DNA of 12,132 bases, taken from assembly GCA_934217675.1 (NCBI GenBank), contig CAKQCV010000071.1:1-12132 (forward strand). Reading direction: 5' to 3'. Below are positions 1 to 6,575 of the stretch, in pieces (within the stretch, counting starts at the first letter, position 1; each line of letters opens with the position of its first letter). Source of the DNA: an uncultured Prevotella sp. (GTDB lineage Bacteria; Bacteroidota; Bacteroidia; Bacteroidales; Bacteroidaceae). Below the pieces are notes generated by a model. That model was given only the letters and a program-made list of their open reading frames with translations, was not told the DNA's origin and did not search any database. Made by a program: the position numbers and the translations under genes.

Positions 1-403
1 TCAAACAAACCGGCTTGTCATGATGAACAGTTGTGCTGCTTGATATCTTCTTTATCAGCTGAAGATTCATTGCATACAATAACTTGCGCCACTTGACATT
101 GCCATCATTCATAAAACGATAGAACATGTCTTTATCACAATTGAACAATTTACTCAAGGAAGAGTTTGAATATCGACTCGCATTCTGGACTACAAAAAAC
201 GGGAAGAGCATGAGGAGGTTGAGTACCTACAAAGTGGTAAACTTGCTGTTCTCTTTCTTCTCTACTCCTATTTGGTTGGAGCGTATATTTATATGTTCCA
301 TTACACCAATAATGCACTTAATTGCACGATTATCGTCATTTTTTGCGAAAAAGCTTCGCAGATCTGAAATTATTTTTGTATCTTTGCTTATGGCTTTGAA
401 GTT
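1..403 (-). pseudogene. IS4-type transposase, 5' part, interrupted by a stop codon and cut by the window edge
   Basis: Reading the minus strand from about 403 down to 1 gives a continuous protein-like frame broken only by a TAG at 229-227. Before the stop it reads through FKAISKDTKIISDLRSFFAK and ends ENSKFTTL. After the stop it resumes as VLNLLMLFPFFVVQNASRY, then DMFYRFMND and VKWRKLLYAMNLQL, and leaves the window at DKPVCL. The FYRFMND...WRKLLY block followed by a CL(I) strand just ahead of the first catalytic Asp is typical of IS4-type DDE transposases common in Prevotella and Bacteroides. A single C-to-T change (CAG to TAG) would explain the stop. No ATG begins the frame; an in-frame TAA lies at 406-404. 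The catalytic DDE residues lie outside the window. The fragment after 211 (ATG) could still be translated, but the N-terminal region would be lost. The family assignment is from memory of related sequences, not a search. Confidence 0.8.
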
Positions 404-426
404 TTATCTTTATTCTTTAGCAATTA

Positions 427-458
427 TAAAGATACTCATTTTCTGTGAGATACACAAA
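427..458 (-). promoter_or_regulatory. Probable promoter of the transposase gene
   Basis: On the minus strand a TTTG (458-455) is followed after 20 nt by TATCTTTA (434-427), seven of eight matches to the Bacteroidota -7 element TAnnTTTG. The predicted start of transcription is near 420, just upstream of the open transposase frame that begins at about 403. Spacing and position fit, but this rests on motif match alone. Confidence 0.45.
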
Positions 459-493
459 CTTCAGAGCCTTTTTTATTCCAAAATTACGTTAAA

Positions 494-520
494 TCACGCT
501 TGTGAATTTTCACTTGTGAA
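494..520. repeat. Cluster of alternating TCAC / GTGA motifs
   Basis: Four short motifs alternate in orientation: TCAC 494-497, GTGA 502-505, TCAC 510-513, GTGA 516-519. They form the inverted pairs TCAC-gctt-GTGA and GTGAA-tt-TTCAC, and an exact direct repeat CTTGTGAA at 499-506 and 513-520. The cluster sits between the transposase promoter and the -33 region of the rightward helicase promoter. It could be the terminal inverted repeat or transposase-binding end of the insertion sequence, or an operator for the helicase gene. The sequence alone does not decide. Confidence 0.45.
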
Positions 521-522
521 AC

Positions 523-550
523 TTTAGTAATGTTATTTTTATTATATTTG
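523..550 (+). promoter_or_regulatory. Promoter for the nuclease-helicase gene
   Basis: TATATTTG at 543-550 matches the Bacteroidota -7 consensus TAnnTTTG exactly. A weak -33 element (TTTA, 523-526) lies 16 nt upstream. The expected start of transcription, about 7 nt after the final G, is at or next to the ATG at 557, so the transcript would be leaderless or nearly so. This is the main reason to prefer the 557 start over the in-frame ATG at 530. Confidence 0.5.
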
Positions 551-556
551 CAGAAT

Positions 557-3500
557 ATGCTTAACGAAAATTTTTACTACTTTGATGATTTGGCTGCAAT
601 AAAGCCAGAGACAGAAATCAGAATAAAATACCAAACACTTGGCAGGGTGCTCTTTCAGGCAATAGACAAGCGACTTGAAGGGGTAACAGTGAAATTTGCC
701 GGTCCGTTGCCCAAAATCCAATATCTTATCCGTGAATATAAAATAAGAGAAGACACCAAAGACCACTCACTTGCAATAGCTATAAATGCCACAAGAAACC
801 GCTTGAGACATATTGACAATATCAGCGACTCTGAGCTTGCTGACGCTTATCCACACGACCTAAAGGCTACTTGCAAATTTATAAATTATATTTTTAGCGG
901 TCATGCTATACCTGAGTCTTTAAAGGAACAGTTTCCTACAGAAAACCAAACGGAATACTTAAAACGTTTAAAAGATGATAGCGGAATGGCTGTTGAGTCG
1001 CTTCGCTGCACAATAGAACAATGGGATGATGAGTATATATACATTATAAGGTCGGACAATGGAGCACCGGCAAAGGTGAATTATGCCAAAAGCGACCGCT
1101 TTTCAAATGGCAACTGGAGCTATATCGGAAAGCTACTCGTCAAGGGGGAACAGTTAAACATAATTCGCCCAAGAAGTGGCAGCGATGGTATACTTATGCC
1201 CGAACTAATAATAGTGAACCCTGATTATCTGATAAATGTTACAGCCATTGCTGGATGCTTTGAAGAATATGGATGCTCTGCTATATGGAACTTGCTTTCA
1301 AGGATAAAGCCAAACATCAACACGCGACACACACTGCTTGGAAATTTTGCCGGACAACTACTTGACGAGGCTGCATACGGTGAACACAAGACGTATGCCG
1401 AAAGCATGAAAGATTTTTTCCATGACAATGCTCTTGCACTTGCTTGCTGCACAGACATCGACAAGTCTTTCCATACTGATGCCATGTTGCAGCAGAAAAA
1501 CATAAACAACATAATGCACTCAAAAAGCATTCATCTGAAAAACAGGGAGTCGCTGTCTGCCAACGACCTTATTCTTGAACCTTCGTTCTTATGTGAAACT
1601 CTTGGCATACAGGGGCGTATGGACTTTATACATCTAAGTAAAAAAACAATTATAGAACAGAAAAGCGGAAAAGGGGCGTATTCGCCAAACCCAACAATTC
1701 TGAAGCAACAACTCAAGCATTATGTGCAACTTTTGCTATATAGGGCTGTGTTTCACTATGCCTATGGCAAGGCATCGTATGAAGACATTGCATCATATCT
1801 GCTATATTCAAAATATACCAATGGTCTCATCGAACTTGGCAGTGCGCCGAAGTTACTTTTCGAGGCGATTAAGATAAGGAACCAAATTGCATGGGCCGAG
1901 CTTCACTATGCCCAAAAAGGCATGAATGCCCTGATGAATATAAATCCGAACACACTGTTTCCTCAAGCCAAGGGGAACATTCTTTGGGAAAGATACCAAA
2001 AGCCACAGATGACAGAACTGTTAATGCCCATTTTTAAGGCTGACGACTTGGAACGGGCCTATTACTTCAGGTTCTTGCAATTCATATCTACGGAGCATGT
2101 GTTATCAAAAATAGGTAACCGCACAAAAGAAAATTCAGGTTTCGCGGCAATTTGGAATTCATCAAATGCCGAGAAAAGGCAAGCCGGAAACATTTACGAG
2201 AAGTTAGTAATGCAAATGCCGTCAAAATATAAGGATGACAGGATTACTGACGTGAAGTTTGTTTTTGACAATGATGTAGATACCGACATTGCTAATTTCC
2301 GCATTGGCGACATTGTTATATTTTATCCATATAAAACAGGAAATGAACCGGATGCAACACAGGAGATTGTGTTCCGCTCCACGATAACGGAAATAAAGCA
2401 AGATTCGATATCTCTACGACTACGCAATGCTCAGCACAAAAAGGTGTTTGAATACTACAACTGCCAAGATTGCATGTGGGCAATTGAACACGACTTTATG
2501 GAGGCTTCATTCACGGCACTCTACCGCAGCATGCATGCTTTTCTTTCAGCTAACAAGGAGCGACGAGAACTTATTCTCGGAACTCGATTGCCTGAAACGG
2601 ACACTTCTGTAAAGCTCATTGGCAACTATTCCACAAACGAAAATTCTGAATTTAACGACATCGTACTTGGAGCGATGCAGGCTAAGGATGTGTATATAAT
2701 TATCGGACCACCAGGAACGGGGAAAACATCTTACGGCATGCTGAATGTTCTGAAAGAGCAATTGCTCCATACCAATACTTCTGTATTGCTGATGGCTTAT
2801 ACAAACCGTGCCGTTGATGAGATATGCAGTAAGCTGAAAGAGAATGGAATAGATTTCTTGCGATTGGGCAACGACTTCAGCTGTAGCTCTGAATACTACG
2901 AAAACTTGCTTTCCCGCCGGGCAGAAAATTGTAAGACGGTTGAAGATGTGCAACGCATGATTACAGAAGCGAGGGTTGTTTGTGGCACTACAACAGCATT
3001 GAATTCGCACACCGAGATTTTCTCTCTAAAGAAATTCCAACTTGCAATCATTGACGAGGCATCACAAATTTTGGAACCATACATCGTAGGACTGCTGTCG
3101 GCAAAACATGGTAAAGAAAATGCTATCGGGAAGTTTGTACTTATAGGCGACGAGAAACAATTGCCGGCTGTTGTTCAGCAGGATGAAACAGAATCTGCTG
3201 TAATGGGACCTGAACTGAACGAAATAAAACTTACCAATTGCCGACTGTCATTTTTTGAACGCTTGCTAAAGATTTACGGAAAAGACAATACCAAGTATTG
3301 CCATATACTTACACGACAGGGACGAATGCATCCTGGAATAGCAGATTTTCCAAATAAAGCATTCTATGGCGGAAAGCTGCAGCCTGTACCATTGCCTCAT
3401 CAAAAAGAAGACACTTCGCCAATCGGCAAAGGCAAAAACTGGATCGAAGATATACTGTATACACAGCGCACAACATTTATATCATGCTCCCCGACAAAAA

Positions 3501-4027
3501 ATCCTGAGGAACCAGACAAAATGAACTCTACCGAAGCTGACATCATTGCTGAAATAGTATGCACTGCATATAAAATAAAATTGGAAGAAGAGAATGGAAA
3601 CAATTTTTCGGAAAAGGATTACGACACACAAAAATATATCGGAGTAATCGTGCCTTACCGCAATCAGATTTCTACCGTTAGGAATGCCATTGACAGCAAA
3701 TTGAAAATGTATGGTCTACCACGCTGTCTACGTGACATAACAATAGACACAGTGGAACGGTATCAAGGAAGTCAGCGTGACATCATAATATACGGATTCA
3801 CCATAAAGAAATACTATCAGTTGGCATTTCTCACCGACAATGAATATCTGGACGAAAACGAAAATGCCTTAATCGACCGCAAACTGAACGTGGCAATGAC
3901 AAGGGCAAGAAAACACTTGGTCATGATTGGTAACGATGAGCTGCTGGCTAATGATGAAACATTCCACAAGCTTATAGAATATACCAAAAAGGAAAATTGT
4001 TTTATCAGGGAAACGACAAATTCGTAA
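557..4027 (+). CDS. Dna2-like protein: PD-(D/E)XK nuclease fused to SF1B helicase
   Basis: This 1156-residue protein, numbered from the ATG at 557, appears to be a cytosolic DNA nuclease-helicase. Residues 1-250 are not recognised. The region around R257-HTLLGN to Y389 matches the Cas4/Dna2/AddB nuclease fold: GRMD with D356, then E367-Q-K369, then QLKHY (Q385, Y389). A beta-rich stretch near 580-630 resembles the 1B barrel of Upf1-type helicases. The helicase core is complete: GPPGTGKT 717-724 (Walker A), DEAS from D833, GDEKQLP from G864, GRMHP from G922, VERYQGSQRD (E1067) and AMTRARKH (R1116). The three cysteines that normally follow QxxxY and hold an iron-sulfur cluster in Dna2 and Cas4 are absent; the next cysteines are C636 and C639. 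An in-frame ATG at 530 would add MLFLLYLQN, but it lies upstream of the likely promoter. The gene stands alone, between a decaying IS and a convergent terminator. Repair or phage defence are both possible. Confidence 0.88.
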   Translation: MLNENFYYFDDLAAIKPETEIRIKYQTLGRVLFQAIDKRLEGVTVKFAGPLPKIQYLIREYKIREDTKDHSLAIAINATRNRLRHIDNISDSELADAYPHDLKATCKFINYIFSGHAIPESLKEQFPTENQTEYLKRLKDDSGMAVESLRCTIEQWDDEYIYIIRSDNGAPAKVNYAKSDRFSNGNWSYIGKLLVKGEQLNIIRPRSGSDGILMPELIIVNPDYLINVTAIAGCFEEYGCSAIWNLLSRIKPNINTRHTLLGNFAGQLLDEAAYGEHKTYAESMKDFFHDNALALACCTDIDKSFHTDAMLQQKNINNIMHSKSIHLKNRESLSANDLILEPSFLCETLGIQGRMDFIHLSKKTIIEQKSGKGAYSPNPTILKQQLKHYVQLLLYRAVFHYAYGKASYEDIASYLLYSKYTNGLIELGSAPKLLFEAIKIRNQIAWAELHYAQKGMNALMNINPNTLFPQAKGNILWERYQKPQMTELLMPIFKADDLERAYYFRFLQFISTEHVLSKIGNRTKENSGFAAIWNSSNAEKRQAGNIYEKLVMQMPSKYKDDRITDVKFVFDNDVDTDIANFRIGDIVIFYPYKTGNEPDATQEIVFRSTITEIKQDSISLRLRNAQHKKVFEYYNCQDCMWAIEHDFMEASFTALYRSMHAFLSANKERRELILGTRLPETDTSVKLIGNYSTNENSEFNDIVLGAMQAKDVYIIIGPPGTGKTSYGMLNVLKEQLLHTNTSVLLMAYTNRAVDEICSKLKENGIDFLRLGNDFSCSSEYYENLLSRRAENCKTVEDVQRMITEARVVCGTTTALNSHTEIFSLKKFQLAIIDEASQILEPYIVGLLSAKHGKENAIGKFVLIGDEKQLPAVVQQDETESAVMGPELNEIKLTNCRLSFFERLLKIYGKDNTKYCHILTRQGRMHPGIADFPNKAFYGGKLQPVPLPHQKEDTSPIGKGKNWIEDILYTQRTTFISCSPTKNPEEPDKMNSTEADIIAEIVCTAYKIKLEEENGNNFSEKDYDTQKYIGVIVPYRNQISTVRNAIDSKLKMYGLPRCLRDITIDTVERYQGSQRDIIIYGFTIKKYYQLAFLTDNEYLDENENALIDRKLNVAMTRARKHLVMIGNDELLANDETFHKLIEYTKKENCFIRETTNS

Positions 4028-4045
4028 CACGGCAACTTAGATATA

Positions 4046-4084
4046 AAAAGTGGGCAACTTTCGTGCAGAAAGTTGCCCACTTTT
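4046..4084. terminator. Bidirectional intrinsic terminator
   Basis: A perfect 17-bp stem (4046-4062 with 4068-4084) closes a 5-nt loop GTGCA. The stem carries AAAAG on one side and CTTTT on the other, so it supplies a short U-run for transcripts arriving from either direction. It lies 18 bp after the helicase stop at 4027 and 27 bp beyond the end of the convergent glycosidase gene at 4112, as expected for a shared terminator between tail-to-tail genes. Confidence 0.9.
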
Positions 4085-4111
4085 AACGTGTAAGCCAACG
4101 GCATTACTTAC

Positions 4112-6436
4112 CTACCATACATCACACTGTTGGCGTTTCTTACTCTCTTTCAACTTCCTTGTCAGCTTTTTACCGCCAACAGTACAATTATTGAACAAAC
4201 ACCCCTGAGTGTGAAAGAGGTAATAAGGATGCGGAGCGGTTTTTACATTGAAGTTGTTCACCGTTATGTTTGTTATAGGTTCCGCCTCATTACCGTCATA
4301 ATATATGGCATAGGCAGACGACGACCTTGCCGTAACATTGTTTATATTGAAGTTTGAATAGCGAGCAGGATAGTTGCCACCACGGTAGCCGAAATAGTTT
4401 GTTTCGAAGCGTAACACCGCTCCTGCCACATTGCCTATCGAAACGGAATCTACATATACATTGTCAATATAACCGCCACGGTCGAGGTTTGACTTGAATA
4501 GCAGAGCATTCTTCACGTCGCCAATTTCTATATCTGTCATGTATACGCCTTTTACTCCTCCCGACATCTCTGACCCAATACACAGTCCGTTACACTTGCT
4601 GTAGAAGCGACAATTACGGATAATGATATCCTCGGAAGCACGCCCTACCCTTCTGCCGTCGGCATCGCGACCCGCCTTTATGGCTATAGCATCGTCACCA
4701 GTGCGGAAGGTGCAGTTTTCTATCAGCACCCTGCGGCTTGACTCTGGATCACAACCGTCATTGTTGGGATAATGAGAATCTATGTTGACATTTCTAACAA
4801 TAACATTTTCACAATAAAGCGGATGTATACACCAGAATGGACTGTTCTTCAATGTTATTCCATCCACAAGAACATTCTTGCAGGCATTGAACTCTATTGC
4901 ACACGGGCGCAATTTTGTACCCATTCCAAAAATTCTTTTCTCCACAGCTATTTGCTCATCACCCATCTGTCTCAAACGATTCACATCCTGCATTTCGGGA
5001 GTTTCTCCATGCGTGCCATGGGTATTTTCTTCAAAATTCGGGTCTCCGCCAGGCATTCCCCAACGTGCCATTTCTCCACCATTGGCATCTATCACGGCAT
5101 TTCCTTCGCCTGTCACTGCAACATCGTGTTGCCCATAGGCTCTTATCATAGAACTTCTGCCATACAGCTCTGTTCCCTCCCAACGGGTCAACACTACAGG
5201 AAGGTAGGCATCAGGTTCTGCCGAAAATCGCAACACTGCACCATCACTCAAATGCAGACGCACTCCCGATTTTAGATTCAACGGTCCGTCCATAAAGAAT
5301 GTACCGGCAGGAAGTGTAACAATACCTCCTCCTGCAAGAGAACATGTGTCTATAACATGCTGCAAGCGCAGTCTGTCAACTTCGCCAGAAAGCAATATAT
5401 TGTTTTTTCTTATCTTCGCCTCTATCACGCTGCCAGCTATCAACGCAGCTCTACGATTTGGAGATACTTGAGCAAGAGTGAGCTTTTCTGGATTGAGAGT
5501 GGGATTTACTTTCTTTATCTTGCCATCGGCAGTATAGAACAAAGAATCGACACACACACAGCGACGCACACCACAATGATAGTCTGGAGCCAATCTCCGT
5601 GAAATGTCGGCGGTATGATAGAACAGATAGTCTTGACCTTTATAGTTGACTATAGAATGATGGTTTGTACCACTGTTCACAGGATCGAGCACTATGCCTT
5701 GATACTTGTAAGGACCAAGTGGGGATTTTGACGTGCAGTATGCTATTTGCGGTTCATGCCCATGAAACGGACCATCAGAATATGACATATAATATATATT
5801 ACCACGCTTATGAACCCACACAGCCTCGAAAAAGTCTTTCACTCCTTCTATAATATGCACTTCTCCATCGTATGATATCATATCTGGATTTAGTTTTACG
5901 CAACAAACGGTGTTCTGTCCCATGAACAGATATGCCTGTCCATCGTCATCTATAAACACGGCAGGGTCAATGAAATCTCTGTTGCATACAACTCCCGGAG
6001 AGTCTATTGAAATAAGCGGATGTCCGAGAGGGTCATGAAAAGGTCCACGGGGCGAGTTACCTACAGCCACTCCTATATGCCTCTTGTCTGTGGGATAATA
6101 CAGATAGTATTTTCCATTACGTTCCACACAATCTGGAGCCCAGGCAGCACTTTTTGCCCATGTGGTTTGTTTCAGCGGATTGAAGATTACTCCTGCATCA
6201 TGCCATATGCTCATGTCTGTAGTATAATATGCATGATAGTCTTCCATCGAAAACGACAGAGCATCGTCTTTGTCGTGACTTGGATATACCCATAGTGTAT
6301 CTCCAAACACGTGTGCCGAAGGATCAGCAGAATATGCATCGGTAATTATCGGATTGCCTTTCTGTGCCAACATTAATGTTGGCATTGCTATCAGGGCAAA
6401 CACTAAGGCAAAGACTTGTTTTGTTTTCCTTTTCAT
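4112..6436 (-). CDS. Secreted two-domain glycoside hydrolase, GH43-like plus GH28-like
   Basis: This 774-residue protein starts with a Sec signal peptide (cleavage probably after A24; no lipobox), so it should reach the periplasm or beyond. Residues about 27-300 form a five-bladed GH43-type propeller with the usual acidic triad: D38 in ADPSA, D157 in RDFIDPA, and E204 in FFEAVW; WAPD lies at 99-102. GH43 enzymes remove arabinose or xylose. Residues about 350-755 form a right-handed beta-helix of GH28 (polygalacturonase family). Visible there are AGGGIVTLPAG near 368-378, NND with D560, GDDAIAIKAG with D581 and D582, CNGLCIGSEMSGG around N616, and FKSN with K648. The three acids are present. 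The His of the usual GHG motif is replaced by N616 and the Arg of RIK by a hydrophobic residue. The pairing suggests one enzyme that debranches and cleaves pectin, for example xylogalacturonan or arabinose-decorated galacturonan; the exact substrate is inference. It has its own promoter, apart from susCD. Confidence 0.9.
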   Translation of the reverse strand: MKRKTKQVFALVFALIAMPTLMLAQKGNPIITDAYSADPSAHVFGDTLWVYPSHDKDDALSFSMEDYHAYYTTDMSIWHDAGVIFNPLKQTTWAKSAAWAPDCVERNGKYYLYYPTDKRHIGVAVGNSPRGPFHDPLGHPLISIDSPGVVCNRDFIDPAVFIDDDGQAYLFMGQNTVCCVKLNPDMISYDGEVHIIEGVKDFFEAVWVHKRGNIYYMSYSDGPFHGHEPQIAYCTSKSPLGPYKYQGIVLDPVNSGTNHHSIVNYKGQDYLFYHTADISRRLAPDYHCGVRRCVCVDSLFYTADGKIKKVNPTLNPEKLTLAQVSPNRRAALIAGSVIEAKIRKNNILLSGEVDRLRLQHVIDTCSLAGGGIVTLPAGTFFMDGPLNLKSGVRLHLSDGAVLRFSAEPDAYLPVVLTRWEGTELYGRSSMIRAYGQHDVAVTGEGNAVIDANGGEMARWGMPGGDPNFEENTHGTHGETPEMQDVNRLRQMGDEQIAVEKRIFGMGTKLRPCAIEFNACKNVLVDGITLKNSPFWCIHPLYCENVIVRNVNIDSHYPNNDGCDPESSRRVLIENCTFRTGDDAIAIKAGRDADGRRVGRASEDIIIRNCRFYSKCNGLCIGSEMSGGVKGVYMTDIEIGDVKNALLFKSNLDRGGYIDNVYVDSVSIGNVAGAVLRFETNYFGYRGGNYPARYSNFNINNVTARSSSAYAIYYDGNEAEPITNITVNNFNVKTAPHPYYLFHTQGCLFNNCTVGGKKLTRKLKESKKRQQCDVW

Positions 6437-6464
6437 TTTTATTATATTGGTTAGTTTTTCATTG

Positions 6465-6496
6465 CGAAGGTAACACTAAAAAGCTGCAAATGCAAG
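6465..6496 (-). promoter_or_regulatory. Promoter of the GH43-GH28 gene
   Basis: On the minus strand CTTG (6496-6493) is followed after 20 nt by TACCTTCG (6472-6465), a one-mismatch form of TAnnTTTG. The predicted start of transcription, near 6458, leaves a leader of about 20 nt before the ATG at 6436, preceded by an A-rich stretch and no Shine-Dalgarno sequence. This indicates that the enzyme can be transcribed separately from susCD. Confidence 0.6.
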
Positions 6497-6507
6497 TTTT
6501 TTCATAT

Positions 6508-6548
6508 AAAAAGCGGGCATGAATGCTGTATTCAGCAAACATGTCCGC
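6508..6548 (-). terminator. Intrinsic terminator of the susC-susD transcript
   Basis: A two-part hairpin: outer stem 6513-6521 with 6540-6548 (GCGGGCATG against CATGTCCGC, one G-U pair), an AA/AA internal loop, and inner stem TGCTG/CAGCA (6524-6528, 6533-6537) around TATT. In the minus direction it is followed by CTTTTTATATG, a U-run. It lies 28 bp after the susD stop and directly before the promoter of the next gene. Confidence 0.8.
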
Positions 6549-6575
6549 AAAACTATGTTTAGTAAAAAGGTTCAA

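Noticed and set aside
494..520. CRP-like binding site (TGTGA...TCACA)
   Set aside because: The half-sites are too close together for the CRP consensus and the right half ends TCACT; the array is reported as an unexplained repeat instead.
126..527. Plus-strand 133-codon frame that would encode a hydrophobic, membrane-like protein
   Set aside because: It lies antisense to the transposase reading frame for most of its length. The minus strand shows recognisable transposase motifs; this frame matches nothing I know, and its hydrophobic character comes from the antisense of Lys/Asn-rich coding.
530..556. In-frame upstream start of the helicase (MLFLLYLQN)
   Set aside because: The exact TAnnTTTG promoter at 543-550 falls inside it, and a short hydrophobic extension is not expected on a cytosolic nuclease-helicase. 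Kept as an alternative in the CDS entry.
2546..3010. Minus-strand 154-codon frame inside the helicase gene
   Set aside because: It is a shadow of the helicase coding frame, which carries all expected motifs over this interval; the antisense product is Cys/Ser-rich and unrecognisable.
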